Notes under the pieces: generated by a model | Told to the model about the DNA's origin: nothing | Seen by the model: the letters and a program-made list of their open reading frames with translations, nothing else | The model's database searches: none | Program-made: the position numbers and the translations under genes | In this document: positions 33,071 to 44,893 of the stretch, piece after piece | Layout of the letters: each line of letters opens with the position of its first letter | Position numbering within the stretch: the first letter of the stretch is position 1 | Assembly: GCA_907165135.1 (NCBI GenBank) | Contig: OU015567.1 | Coordinates: forward strand, 129,001 to 193,000 | Direction of reading: 5' to 3' | Length of the DNA: 64,000 bases | Source: Oikopleura dioica | Lineage: Eukaryota > Chordata > Appendicularia > Copelata > Oikopleuridae

Positions 33071-33280
33071 TTGAATTGTTGAGATGCAATAACCCCCAAT
33101 TGATGCAAGAACCACGTATTGAGTGAATTCATTGAGCGGGGATTGCTTGAATACCACAAAAGAAAAATGCCACTTTTGGTCGCTTCTGACACGATTGACT
33201 CGAAGCGCGGTCCGGAACGGTAATTTAACGTGGCGACTCTTGTCCGAAAATATTGGAAAGGGATTAATTGAGTAAGAGAG

Positions 33281-36200
33281 ATGGCTTCTGTATTGAGTTG
33301 TTTTTTTTTATTATGAATAATTGCAAAACACTTTGTGAGGCTACAAACCGCTGGAAATTTCGACAAAGCTATGGAACCTGGAATACGAGCTCAAATCGGC
33401 GCCCGAAGAAAATCAATTCGTCGCTTTGGAAATTTTCTCGCGTGAAAAAGACTCAGGCAGGGGTTCAACCATTTTCCACTAATTATGTGTTTTGTGATAA
33501 ATCGGACTTGAGCTGGTTGAGACTCTTATCAGTGCCTATTATTATGTCCGTGCCGCTGATGGAGACCTCTCAGATCATCCCACTCGAGATAGCTTCTGCC
33601 TTTCGGATTAATTACAATCTGACCGGAGCCAGCATGAGCGTTTTCAGGAAATTCGCCTTGTACCCGGTCACCGACGACAACGAGGAGACGGATTCTTTCA
33701 GACTCCAGGTTTTTTTCATTTTATAAAATTTTTCAGAATTAAAAAAATAAATATTTATTTTTCAGAAAAAAAAATTAAAAAGAAAATTAAATTAAAAAAA
33801 TATTAAAAAAAATATTTCTCTTTTTAAATTTTCTTGAATATTCATTAATAAAAATATAATTCAGTCGCTGCTAAAATACGCGCACTGCACAGAAATCCGC
33901 CCAATCGTCTCTCTTAAAGGCCTGCGAGTCGGCTGCGAAGACATCGAAACCGGCTTCTTTGAATTTCCCGCGATTCGGCTGGGTCGGGCGAGTCCGTTCT
34001 CGAACGAGTGTTTCCGGAAATGGGACGGCAACGTTATGAGAATCGGGAAGCTGCAGGTCTATCCGCAGGATCACTGTGGCTCGAACGCTGTCAAATTTGC
34101 TTTGGAAACTTGCGCAGGTTTGTTTTTAAAGGGACTCCCATTGCGTAAATATCCTCAGCCACTTTGCAGAATATTCTTAATCCTGAGGGTCTGTACTTGC
34201 CTCGACAAGATAAGACACCCTTCTAGAGGCAGTTATATCCAACGAAATATCAACTTTCTTAGACCCGAATTCCTACGGCTGCTACAACGGCTTTCGAATC
34301 CTTGAACAGGCCTGCGACTGCCAAGGAAAATCGCGACTTCCTTACGAGCTTCTCCAACCGACGAATTTGATGCTCAATGTGGACTACTACTTCAGAGGTG
34401 AGTATAAAATTTCGACGATTTTTAAGCCGGAGAAAACCTGGGATGCGAATATGGCGTATGATTTGTCAGTTTCGAATGTGGAGTTTGACTCCATCGAAGT
34501 GAAGCCGGTGGAAAGCAACAGTAAAACTACAGGAACGCTCTTAATTAAAAAGCCACAGTAAGAAAAATGAGTCATCACATTCGACTTTCATTTAGAAAAA
34601 AAAATCATAAAATCCAATTTTTTTTTTTGACGGTAAAATAACAAAAATTTAACTACATGCGGCTCTTGAATAATTTATGAGCATGATTGAGTGTGTCAAC
34701 CAATGAAATTCCTTCGATTGCAGATGGTCACCAACAATGGCAGAATCAATCCGATTAAACCGATTCAATGCCCTGAACTGGACTGGTCTCTTAATTGCGA
34801 GCCCTCCCCTTATTTGGACGATGTTTGTGTTCGTAAAAAAGGTAAATTACAATCGAAAAAAGTAGCTATTGATTCATTAGAATTGTCTTTGACATATGAC
34901 GAGACGAAGAATTCATTCGAAAATTCGCCTCTTGGAAGCCTCTGGGGAAATTCAGCGAGACCAGTGGAAAGCCAAATCGCAGAGAGACTTTATTCGAGAA
35001 ACAATCAAGCCCAGAAGAAGAAGAATCAAAATGCGAAAAATAGAACTCGCGCTCAAGACGCTCCGAATCGCAAACCAGTGACAGAAAATCCAGAAGAAGC
35101 GAGAACTGGCTCTGCGGAAGTCGACCGGGAGGGAAAACGTAATAATCTTGCGCCGGCTCAAAGGGCGCAGCGCGGAGGAAGAGGCCGGAAAATAAGAGAA
35201 AGGATCATCACAACGCCGGAACCAGAAGTACGGGAAACAACTGAGGATCCACTAGCAGCATTTTTCAAAAATGTTATTGGAACTAAACCGGAAACAACGA
35301 CTACAACAACAACGACGACTACCTCAAGATCATCAACTACACAGACAACAACCACAGCATCATCACCAAAAACATCAACAACATCAACAAAAACCACAAT
35401 GACCACGTCAACAACTCCACCAACCACTACAAAGACATCAACATCAACAACTACAACCACAACTACAACAACAACCACAACTACCACTGAAACTACAACA
35501 ACAACAACAAGAACAACTACAACTACAACTACAACAACATCAACAACTACGATATCAACATCGACAACGACGACATCGACAACGACAACGACAACATCAA
35601 CAACCCCAGCACCAACAACCACAACAACTGCGACAACAACATCGTCCATGCCGGATCCAACTACAACAACATCAGTGATAAGCGAAATAGAGACGTCAAC
35701 AGAGTCTTTTAATGAAGATTATTTCCTATCGAGTCAAGAGTATGAAGAAGAAAAATTCGAAAGTGAGTTTTCTCAAAGTGGAATGTTGATGGACGCTCGA
35801 AACTTTGAAAACAACGAAGAAGAAATTGAATATGAAGAGGAAGAGGAAGAAGACTACGAAAATGATAATGAATCAGAATCAGTTGAATATGAATCTGAAA
35901 TAGAATCGGATGACTCCAGCTATTCACAAAGCTCTGAATCAGAAAACGAGGGCAGTTTTATGCAAATGGATGTGAGACTCCCAGCCGAAGACGAATCGGA
36001 ATTCCCGGAGTCACTTGAACCCTCCGACTATGACGAGACTGAAGAAATAGAAGAGGAAGAAAGTGAGGAATCCAAAAACGCTGATTCAGCGAGCTTGATT
36101 GACTCACAAGAAAAATCAAGAGATTTTTCGGAAAAAGCTGAGGAAGAGAACGATGAAAACAATTCAGAAGAGGAAGATTTGCCAATGCTCTTGGATATTC

Positions 36201-36728
36201 CATCCATCGACATTATTCCGGAATCGGAAGAAGAAGCAGTCGAAATTGCCGAATTCCAAGAAGCCGAGCAACAGGCGAGAAGCTTGTCTCTCGGACTTGT
36301 TCCTCGAAATCTTGCCTCCTTCGGAGTAAGATCTCTTTTCAAAAACGCTTCCTAATAATTTTCTAGTGCACACACTGCTTCGCCCACAACATGACTGAAT
36401 GCCTCAACAGCGGAACCTACTCGCCCTGCCAAGAAAACGAAGTCTGTCAAATTGAAGTTCGAAAACGGAATGGCGACGTGAGATGGGTCGGCATGCGGTG
36501 CAAATCCATCGAAGCCTGCTACGACAACAAGTACAAATAATAAGCTTATCAGGGAATAAATAAAATTTCAGAGCTCAAAACTTCATCGGGAAACTGGCGG
36601 ACCGTCAATGCAGACCCACTTCGACAAACAGTCCTTCTGTTTGCCGACAATGCTGCGCGACGGACCGTTGCACCGACAATTTCAACCCGCTGACGCAAAC
36701 TGGCTGGAGAATGGAACTGATAAACTAG
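33281..36728 (+). CDS. large secreted mucin-like protein with Ly6/uPAR-like C-terminal domain
   Basis: Nine exons: 33281-33314, 33340-33456, 33533-33708, 33865-34117, 34263-34532, 34692-34841, 34881-36325, 36367-36530 and 36572-36728; 921 aa. Introns 1, 2 and 5 start GA, GC and GA, the others GT. Signal peptide MASVLSCFFLLC; two related segments around PLEIS..LWNLEYEL and PLEIA..FRINYNL; a Cys-containing region (YGCYNGFRILEQACDCQG); a basic stretch; about 110 residues of Thr-rich mucin-like sequence (35296-35650); a long Glu/Ser/Asp-rich region to 36240; then C..C (CTHCFAHNMTEC), CQENEVCQIEV, CRQCCATDRC, the pattern of a Ly6/uPAR three-finger domain. Larvacean house proteins (oikosins) combine Cys-rich and Thr-rich blocks, so an oikosin-like role is plausible but inferred. 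Confidence 0.75.
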
Positions 36729-36881
36729 TTTCATTTTTGACGAACTGTAAATTCATCTTTTAAAATAATTGTAAAAAGTCAATTTAACTGTACATTTTCT
36801 TAATAAATTTATTTTATCTTATTATAACTATGACTAAATCCCCTCTAAAAAGCTTTATTTTGTATTTTATTTGGATGAAAA

Positions 36882-38354
36882 TCACTTTCGAGGGTAAATA
36901 TTTCTGGAAATGAGTTCCTTCATGATTTCCGACGTTCCAGCGTAAATCGAAAACACCCGCGCTCCGGCGTATTCTTTGGCGATGTCGTATTCCCACATGT
37001 ATCCCCAGCCGCCCCAGTGCTGCAGCAATTTCGAAACGCAGGAAACGTATTTCTCCGTGGCGTAGAGCTTCAACATGCTCGCTGTTTCATTGTCCAACTC
37101 GCCTTTGGCGTAGAGTCGGACGCACTCGTCCGCGAGAAGGCGCACTGTCACGATTTCTGTCTTGATTTCCGCCATCGAGTGCTTGATCACTTGCTTGTGC
37201 GAAAGGGGGCTGCCGAAAGCTTTTCGCTCTACAAAGAAATATTATCATATTTTAAAACCAACGAAACCTAGCGTGTACTCTCGAGTTCGTTCGAAAGCGC
37301 CTTCAAGTCGAGCACAGGCTTCCAAAGCGCATCCAACTCGTTCGCGTGGAAGCTCGTTCATCATCATGTAAAATCCCTTGTTCAACCCTAAAGAACTCTT
37401 TCCTGGCTTATCACTTCAAAGAGCAAACCTTCTTCTTCGCCGAGAAGAGCACTTGCCGGAAGCCGCACATTGTCGAAAAAAAGCTCTGCAGTGTCATACG
37501 TGTGCTGCCCAATTTTTCTAAAAAAAATTCTCAGCCGACTTTTTATCAAAAAAAAAACTTGCCGAAGGTTTTTGCCCTTATTAAATCCTTTGTGCTCCCT
37601 GGTGTCGACGAGAAAGAGAGAGATTCCATGGGCGGCTTTTCCTTCTTTGTTTGTCCGGGCGGCGATGAGGCCGAGATTCGCGAGTGTTCCGTTCGAAATG
37701 AAGGTTTTTGAACCGTTGAGAATCCAGTCGTTTCCGTCGCGGACAGCGTTTGTCTTCATTGCTGAGATCGAATAATTTGGTATAAAAAAAATTTTGGAAA
37801 ATCACCTTGAAGATCAGAGCCTCCAGAAGGCTCCGTCATCCCGATGCAGGAAATGGTCTCGCCAGTAGTCATGCTTGGAATGTACTTGTGCTTTTGCTCC
37901 TCTGTCCCGAAACTGGTTATGTAAGGCGCCACGATTCCAGAGTGAAGTCCAAATCCTGGACCGTAAAATTTCGGCCCGGCGTAAGCCTGTTCCTCGCAAG
38001 CGACCATCGAGTACTCGAACTGCGCGCCGATTCCGCCGTACTCTGCTGGAGAGTCAATGCACAACAGACCGGCTGCTCCCGCTTCTTTCCAGATTTCCGC
38101 GTCCGGTTGGTGATCATTGTCCCATTTTTCGACGCGTTCTTGGGGAATCGAAGCCCAGAATTTTCGACACTGCTCCCGAAAAATATCCATGTCCGAATCA
38201 TAATTCACTCCAGTGCCGATATCCGTCAGCTTATCCGATTGCCAGTTGTGGAGACGAGAGCTCAGCTGAGCGCTGGAAATAATAGCTAAGAATTTACTGA
38301 AAAAATAAACCTGGAATTGAGATAACGAGTGGATCTTGAAAGTTGTCGAAGCAT
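36882..38354 (-). CDS. ACADL: long-chain acyl-CoA dehydrogenase, mitochondrial
   Basis: Six minus-strand exons: 38311-38354, 37806-38272, 37563-37761, 37429-37517, 37268-37387, 36882-37228; 421 aa, close to the usual 420-430. Intron 3 starts GC, the others GT. The N-terminus MLRQLSRSTRYLNS is Arg/Ser-rich and free of acids, as in a mitochondrial presequence. Family motifs: CIGMTEPSGGSDLQ, ILNGSKTFISNG, DTAELFF, ASALLGEE, ERKAFG, and near the end GGWGYMWEY with YAGTSEIMKELI. The catalytic-region sequence fits the ACADL branch (flavin-linked first step of beta-oxidation of long acyl-CoAs). It is convergent with the mucin gene, 153 bp between stop codons. A 5' fragment is duplicated at 44497. 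Confidence 0.93.
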
Positions 38355-38497
38355 CTCTGTATTTTTGCTTTTTCTCTTCGCTGCAATATTGACCCTTGCG
38401 ATTTTATTTGTGTAATGAGAGGTGGGGCAAGGCAAACTTCGAGAATAGATTTAAACTGGCATAAATCATAAATTTTATTTTTTTAAGAAATTTTATT

Positions 38498-40158
38498 TCA
38501 AAAAATAGCCGCTTGTTTCGTGAGACAGACTTTTGTCCAAAACTTGAGTTTTTTCTTTTCTTTTCCAGTCACTTTAATTGTCTCCGATTTCCTCTTGAAA
38601 GCCTTCAAAACTTCCTCACACTCTTCCTTGCACGGCAACGCATCAAAATGGCCTCTTTTGATCGCGCGAACGCAGACTTGTCGCTTGATGGCGATGTTCA
38701 TCAGTTCTTCGACTCGGGCTGGATTTGAAGTGCTAGGTTTGCCCATCACTTTCTCCTTCAGCTCTTTTTGGCATTTGTTCATGCCGATGAGAACTGCGTC
38801 TGTCTGATAATAAATAAGGTCAATTTTCATGAAGAATTTGCAAACCTCTTTTTCCCCGCCGACAAAAGTAGCTACTTCTGTCCAATTGATCAAGCCGGCT
38901 TCTGATCCTTCCGGAGCAGCGCAGTATCGCCGAGCTCTTACTTTTTCCCAGGGCTGGAGAGAAGGCTTGCTTGAGAGAGAAATCGGAGTCGGGGAAGATA
39001 AAAGGGTTGTTCTTGTAGTTGGCGGCTTTGGCGAGGTTTGTAGCGAAGCTTAAGGGTGTCAACATCGATTTTCGCATTTTTTCTGCAATAGTTATGGTAC
39101 CTTCCGCTCATAAATAAGATCTGATTTTTCGCCCAGTTTTAGATTAAACCTTTTTATTTGGCATAAATTTGGCAGAATAGTAAATTTATAATCCGTTTAT
39201 CCCCACCGCCGCTTCAAAGAACACTAAAAAGTCGAATTTCACCAATTTTCTTGCAAAAGCTACGGGAGAACTACAAATTCAAATTTCCTCATTTTTTGAC
39301 AGAAGCAAGCCAGAACACTTTTATTTGGCATAAATTTAAAAAATTTTGAAATTTTATATTGCATGCATCTTTTTTCATGCATTATCTGATACCACGACTT
39401 TTACTAAGTTTGAGCGTTATTCTAGTGATGTTCCAAATATTGTATTCCTCTCTTTTTTTCAGAGATTATGGTTTGATCCTTTGACAATCTCCCGGGGTGC
39501 TCAGATCGCGCACTGATTAATCCGTTAATCCCCTTTTCCGGCGCTAAAGTGCAGGTGTATTCGACTTTTGGCGCGCTGTTTGAACATGCAAAATTTGCTT
39601 GATCCCAACGATATGGGTATCAATAGAAAGAGAATTTTTTAAGCTTTCAGAAAATATATAGTTTAAGATATTAAATCTAATTTTAAAAAATAGCAGTTCT
39701 AACAGTGCATTTCTACCGAGAACAAGTGCATTAGCGCGCTCATAGAATAACGTGTATCTCGTGATCTAGAATAGATATTTCGGATCTGAAAGAAGCTCTG
39801 GAATCAGCGTTAACAAGATAACTTGATATCAGTTGTTCGACTCATAAGAGATACCCTTACTCAATCGATGTTGACACCCTTAAAGATAAAGGAAAATTTT
39901 TTTTGTCATTTCTTACCGATTTCGGTTGAGATGTTTTCTCTTTTGTCGTCGTCGTCTTTGCAGTCGTTGTGGTCGTTGTGGTCGTTGTCTTTGTCGTTTC
40001 TGGCGGCGATGTTGGAGGCAGCGGCCCGATATTCTCATTGATCCAGTCGATGAAAGTGGAAACCTTGGCCCATTCTCCTGGATTTCCGGCGCGCGCACAG
40101 CCGATTCCCCAACTTGTCACTCCGGCCAAAACTGCGTTCCCGTTGATTTCGCACATTA
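38498..40158 (-). pseudogene. truncated copy of the trypsin-like protease gene
   Basis: Only the last two exons are present: 39917-40158 (from within GGP, through VLAGVTSWGIGCARAGNPGEW, and a Thr-rich linker) and 38498-39048 (C-terminal extension, same 551-nt length as the intact copy). Similarity to the gene at 44894-46652 stops at 40158 in the GDSGGP motif, so catalytic His, Asp and Ser exons are missing. The intron holds an 826-bp TTAA element absent from the sister copy. The reading frames remain open, so decay after duplication has been small or recent. Confidence 0.85.
39050..39883. mobile_element. TTAA-type element, family 6, with empty-site control
   Basis: TTAA at 39050-39053 and 39880-39883 flank 826 bp with perfect inverted ends GGGTGTCAACATCGA / TCGATGTTGACACCC. 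The duplicated intron at 45445-45483 has a single TTAA in the same place and continues identically on both sides, proving insertion at TTAA with target duplication. A shorter relative is at 61772-62303. On the minus strand the element supplies the splice acceptor context before CTTCGC. No transposase ORF. Confidence 0.9.
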
Positions 40159-40230
40159 AGGGTCCTCAATCAAACAAAAAGACAAAGAGGTAGAGGTCCC
40201 TTTTTTACCCAGTTTCTTACATTTTTCCAG

Positions 40231-41179
40231 ACCTTGAGCCGCTTTAACCCGTTGCCGAGCGCTCCGCTAGATTGCCTTGCCGCTCGCGTAGCATCCGGAA
40301 TGCTACGACTTTGAGCGCTATTTTCTTCCACTTCAACTTATTTTTCACGAATATTTTTTTCTTGAGGTTATTTATCGAAGCCTCATCTAATAAATTCATA
40401 TTATTTCAGATAATTTAATTAAAGCTAGAAAGCCGAAAATAGGGAAAGAAAAAGGGTTTCTTCACCGGCGCCATTGTCCAAGTCTAGAGAAAAAGACAAT
40501 GGCGCGGCGCAGAACAATAGAGAAGAAGCGCCGCGAGGGCTGAGTTCTTTTTTTCTTTCCTATTTTCTAGCGACAAATAAATAGTATTTTAAAATTTGAA
40601 AGCGGCGAACATATTCAAAAATGGCTAAAATTTCCAAAAATCAAAAAATTTTTTGGAATCGGCATATTTGATCTCGAGAAATTTGGCTTGAAAGGCGCTT
40701 GTAGCATCCTGAATGCTACGCGCTCGGCAACGGGTTAAAATCAACGAAGAAGGCGAGCCAGAGCGAATTTGCGGCGATGGATACGAATTAACAAAGGATG
40801 TATTTTTCTGCTTGGACGTCTGTGTCCTCAAGACGGGTGAGGTATGCTCAAAAGAGGTGGAAGCCGAGTAGATCTTTGCGGAAGAGATAGAGATGGGAAC
40901 GAGATGGAATGTGCTGGAGACGACTTTCGACCAGACCCGTCATTAATTTGTCAACTTATGGTCTTATGACGGTAATTTTTTAAAAAAGATAAGGAAATAA
41001 TATTTTACTTTCAGGTTCTTTCTTCGACTCTTCATTCTCATATAATTACTTTTCCTACTAAGAAGAGAGGGCAAAATGAAATATATTTGTCGAAAAACTC
41101 CGGAATTGTGCGATTGAAAATTTTTTCGGCTCGCCCCGAAATCTCCGGAATTGTGCGTTTTGACTGTAGTTATTTATGA
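40231..41179 (+). pseudogene. Cys-rich gene, 5'-truncated and interrupted by a TTAA element
   Basis: After TTTTCCAG (40230) an exon reads TLSR, is broken by a 495-bp element (40244-40738) and continues KINEEGEPERICGDGYELTK to 40858. A GG-AG intron follows, then exons 40891-40960 (DGNEMECAGDD...) and 41015-41179 (SSTLHSHIITFPTKK..., FDCSYL, stop). Removing the element with one TTAA restores one frame (SRFKINEE). At least six Cys suggest an extracellular protein. The gene's 5' part would lie where the duplication junction (40158) now is. It may be dead, or the element may be spliced out; no family recognised. Confidence 0.55.
40244..40738. mobile_element. TTAA-flanked element inserted in a coding exon
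   Basis: Inverted ends CCCGTTGCCGAGCG and CGCTCGGCAACGGG directly inside TTAA (40244-40247, 40735-40738), followed by a second pair with GTAGCATCCGGAATGCTAC. About 495 bp, no ORF. The exon frame is continuous if the element and one TTAA are removed. Confidence 0.8.
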
Positions 41180-41370
41180 ATCTGCATTTTGCGTATCAAA
41201 AATGAGTGCTTAAAATTTGATTTGTTTTTGCAATCCTACTGTATTTTTTATATTGTGTGATTGAAATATATACAAATGGTTCTTTGCTGATTTTTTAAAT
41301 ATTCCTTTCATTTTTTTTTCTTTGCAAAAAAATGAAAACACAGCAAATTTATAATAAAAACTTCTATTAT

Positions 41371-43950
41371 TTAGTCACTTTCAGCTGCAGTTGTTTCAGT
41401 AATGGGCTCTACACGAGCGTTATTGTTACATAGTTTCGCGAGATTGTCCCTATAAATATACATAATCCCAAGTATAAAGCTTAAGCCAATTCCAGTAGAA
41501 AGAGCAACTGTTAACCAGATATTTTCAAGACGCATAATGACAAAAATTCCGAATCCAAGGTGTTCCGCCAAGTGCACAGATAATAGAAAACTGTTGTTGG
41601 AATCACCGAAAATTGACAGAACGAGTGTCGCACAGGCAAACAAGGTCGCAGCAAGAAAATCTACGATTGAATCGTGATCATCCAAATACCAAATATATAT
41701 GGTAGAAATTAACCAGTGAATTCCAAGCGGTCCAAAGAAAAGAAGAAACCCAATTGAATCATATTCTTCTCGTAATTTAAATAATGCAAGAACGAGAATC
41801 GTCATTCGTGTAAAATTTTGCACTAACAGCTATAAAAAATAATTATTCAAGAATCAAACTTTTTCGTTTTTTTTTAATTCAATAAGAAATTCACGGGAAT
41901 ATAAAAGAAAAATTCTTACAGTGAAAACCCATTTTAAGGCCGATTTTTGGATGACAGCAAATTTCAAAAGTGGCCTTAAAATGGACATTTTTCATGTTGA
42001 GCCGGATGACAATGATTTTTTTCCTTTTTCTTGCGCATAAAACAGGCATTTGCCGAAAATTGTGGTCTCTTGCGTGCTTATGTCGTGCAGAAATAGCTAT
42101 TAGGAACTAAGAAAAACATATAAAGATTTTTCATCGGAAGATCAGCTTTGATCACTTTATCAAAAGTTTCAATTTAGTTTGAAACATTGGCTTTTGGTGT
42201 TCTGGAAAAAACACAAATTAAACTCTGATAAGTGAGAAACTCTTCGGTCAAAGACAAATCATTGACTATATTTTGCTCTCTCAAGTTGAGGAAGTTCCAA
42301 CTGCCTCTCCACAGAAGAACAAAAATTTCAATTTAAGATTCTGTAAAGATCGGCTTCACTTAAAAGATTTTACAAGAACTTAAAGCGTACAGTTGTCTCG
42401 CTAGATTCTCGCATCAATCGAGGACCAAATATGGCTCAGATCATTCCGGACTCAATTTAATGCTGATGGCGGTTAAAAAACCCCTTCTTTGCGCTTAATT
42501 TCAGCGGCGTAAGTTCAGGGTTAGGGTAGGGTCGCTAAACTGTAACTTTCGAATTTAAAAAGATGATCAAAAGTGGCCTTATAATGGATTTTTCGAGGAT
42601 GACAAATTTTGGGAGTTTTTCAAAAAAGTGGCCTTAAAATGGTGGGCCTTAAAATGGGTTATCACTGTATTTGTTTGTTGTTATCCAATCTTCATATGAT
42701 ATATAGATATAATTCATATTCGTAAGTAATTTCTTTCTCGAATAAAATAATAAAATATTATTCTGATATTAATAATATCATATTATCTTTTCTGAAATTA
42801 CCATGATGAAGAAATAAACTCTCTGAAAAAGAACACTCCGAGAATAATTTCTTGACGATAAGACGATATATGAGAACATAATTGAAAGTATCGAAATCCA
42901 ATCATAACCATATTCTTTGCAGTACAATTTCTCTTAAGTTTAACAATTGAGCATTTTAAACTAAAAAGAGAAAGTGGTCGATCATTTGGCTTGATAGCTT
43001 AGAATTTAAAAAGAAAAATAACCATTTTTTTCCTTTTGAGGAACGATCATAAAATAAACCTGAGTAATCAGTATCGTCAGATACAATTGTTATATTTCTT
43101 TCATCAGTCTTCAAGTCGTTTTCGACATCTCTGCATATTGTGATTATATAAAGTTGCATGAATAACTTCAATAAATTGATTATTTTTTGTAGGCTTAGTC
43201 GTGCATGTTTATTGCGAATTCAAAAAATAGTTACCTGCGGAGCTGCTTCAATTAAACTTTCAAACATAAATATAATTGATGAAGTTTCGGTGAAATCTTC
43301 CCCTTCATCAGAATTCTTTTCGTCAAAATAAACCAAAAAAAATATGACCGTAAACAAAGATGACATTCAAAATGGTACTGATTATGTCTTCAACTACTTG
43401 CATTATGGTTTGTTATCAAAAACGTTGATAAAATAATTAAGGCAAAGCTTGTTGTGGTTCATACATTTTGTTAATTTTTTTTCTGGACATATAACTTACT
43501 TTTCATCTATAAAAATCTTAAAACTTTAATTGTGAAATATGGGGTACCAGAGACAAGTGTCGGAAAAATGTCCGAAGAGGAATGTCTTTCAACTGTCTGT
43601 TTATTTATTTTCGGCTTTAAACTCGAGACATAGACAGTACCACCGAGCAGTATTATTATTGAAACTGAAATTGCTCCCCAACTTGTGTTTCCCGTCTAAA
43701 ACATTGCTAGAAATAAATCTTGCGATCTTAGAAGTCTCGCGAAAATTGATTTTCTACCATCACCTGAAAGAATCGTGCAGCTTGAATTGAATCAGTCCTT
43801 AATTTCGTCTCATTTATCTTACGTTATATATTAGAATACTCACACAAAATCCGCAATAAAAAGAAGCCATGAGCCAAGTAAGAGAAGCCACCTTTGTTTC
43901 TTGAGAAAACCGCGAAATTTTTCGCATGATAAACAAGACAATTTCATCAT
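41371..43950 (-). CDS. XK-related membrane protein
   Basis: Six minus-strand exons (43842-43950, 43350-43396, 43235-43315, 43060-43165, 42802-42914, 41371-41829), 304 aa, all phases consistent; introns 1 and 2 start GA and GG. The protein has about eight hydrophobic segments. Its order (N-terminal membrane pair with FIADFV..VEDIISTILNVIF, then FESLIEAAPQLFMQLYI, then DWISILSIMFSYIVLSSRN, then four more helices) matches XK-related proteins, a family that includes phospholipid scramblases activated in apoptosis. The APQL..QLYI block is the main evidence. No caspase site was identified. The last intron holds a CAGT-type transposon. Confidence 0.7.
41917..42669. mobile_element. TA-flanked CAGT-type (Tc1/mariner/pogo-like) MITE, in an intron
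   Basis: TA-CAGTGAAAACCCATTTTAAG at the left and CTTAAAATGGGTTATCACTG-TA at the right. The GTGGCCTTAAAATGG motif is repeated subterminally. No ORF. Related termini occur at 54587. It fills the last intron of the XK-related gene. Confidence 0.75.
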
Positions 43951-44312
43951 TTTACATCTCTCAGATTTTTTGGAGTGAATTATCTGACTGATGCCGAGTT
44001 TTATAAAGATCGTTGTCGTTAAACTTTCCATATTTCCTTTTTATTATTAACATTCGCGATTTTTTTCTCAAACCATGGTAACCGAAATTTTCTTGTTCCT
44101 TATTTATAATGCCAAAATACATCTTTTCTTTCAAAAATATTTTTATAAAGTTCCCTTTTCGGAAACATGGAAATATGGCAGCTAGGATGAAGCATAATTT
44201 CTTCATTGATTTCAGCGATGAGTTTGATGTTGCTATAGTTTTCTGTTTTTCCGTCAATGAGTCGTTCGATAAGCCCATTCGAGCTCCATGAGCTAAAACA
44301 CGAAAATAAAAA

Positions 44313-44496
44313 AATGTCAGAAAGCTGGGCGAGTTCTTTGGGAGAAGAAATCAACGAAATTAACGAAGAAATCAGGACAAAAGACTGTTTTCTTGAAAAA
44401 TTATCGAGCGATGATGCTTTAACAAATTTACCGCCACGCAGACCAGCCGTTATCTTATTTATAAATGGCCAATCATTTCGCGGAGAAGCAAAATAA
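44313..44496 (+). CDS. possible orphan exon or small protein
   Basis: An open frame from ATG (44313) to TAA encodes 60 aa of coding-like composition: MSESWASSLGEEINEINEEI, TKDCFLEKLSSDDALTNL, PPRRPAVILFING. It ends within a few bases of the duplication junction (about 44497), so it may be the cut 3' or 5' part of a gene. No family recognised. Confidence 0.3.
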
Positions 44497-44746
44497 GGTT
44501 GGTGATCATTATCCCACTTTTCGACGCGATCTTTGGCAATCGAAGCCCAGAACTTTCGACACTGCTCCCGAAAAATATCCATGTCCGAATCATAGTTCAC
44601 TCCAGTGCCGATATCCGTCAGCTTATCCGATTGCCAGTTGTGGAGACGAGAGCTCAGCTGAGCGCTGGAAATAATAGCTAAGAATTTACTGAAAAAATAA
44701 ACCTGGCTTTGAGAGAACGAGTGGATCTTGAAAGTTGTCGAAGCAT
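44497..44746 (-). pseudogene. truncated 5' fragment of the acyl-CoA dehydrogenase gene
   Basis: Exon 1 (start 44746) and about 170 bp of exon 2 repeat the ACADL copy at 38105-38354 almost base for base (VNYDSDMDIFREQCRKFWAS, EKWDNDHQP). Similarity ends abruptly near 44497 in the middle of exon 2, and unrelated DNA follows. Too short to encode an enzyme. Confidence 0.9.
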
Positions 44747-44893
44747 CTCTTTTTTTTTGATTTCTTTTCTTTGCGCTGCAACATTGACCCTTGCGATTTT
44801 ATTTGTGTAATGAGAGGTGGGGCAAGGCAAACTTGGAGAAAAGATTTGAGCTGGCAAAGTTCATAAATTTTATTTTTTTTTAGAAAATTTCCT

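Noticed and set aside
35158-35649. 163-codon minus-strand ORF rich in Val and Asp
   Set aside because: It is the complement of the Thr-coding tract of the mucin-like gene; repetitive codons on one strand produce an open frame on the other.
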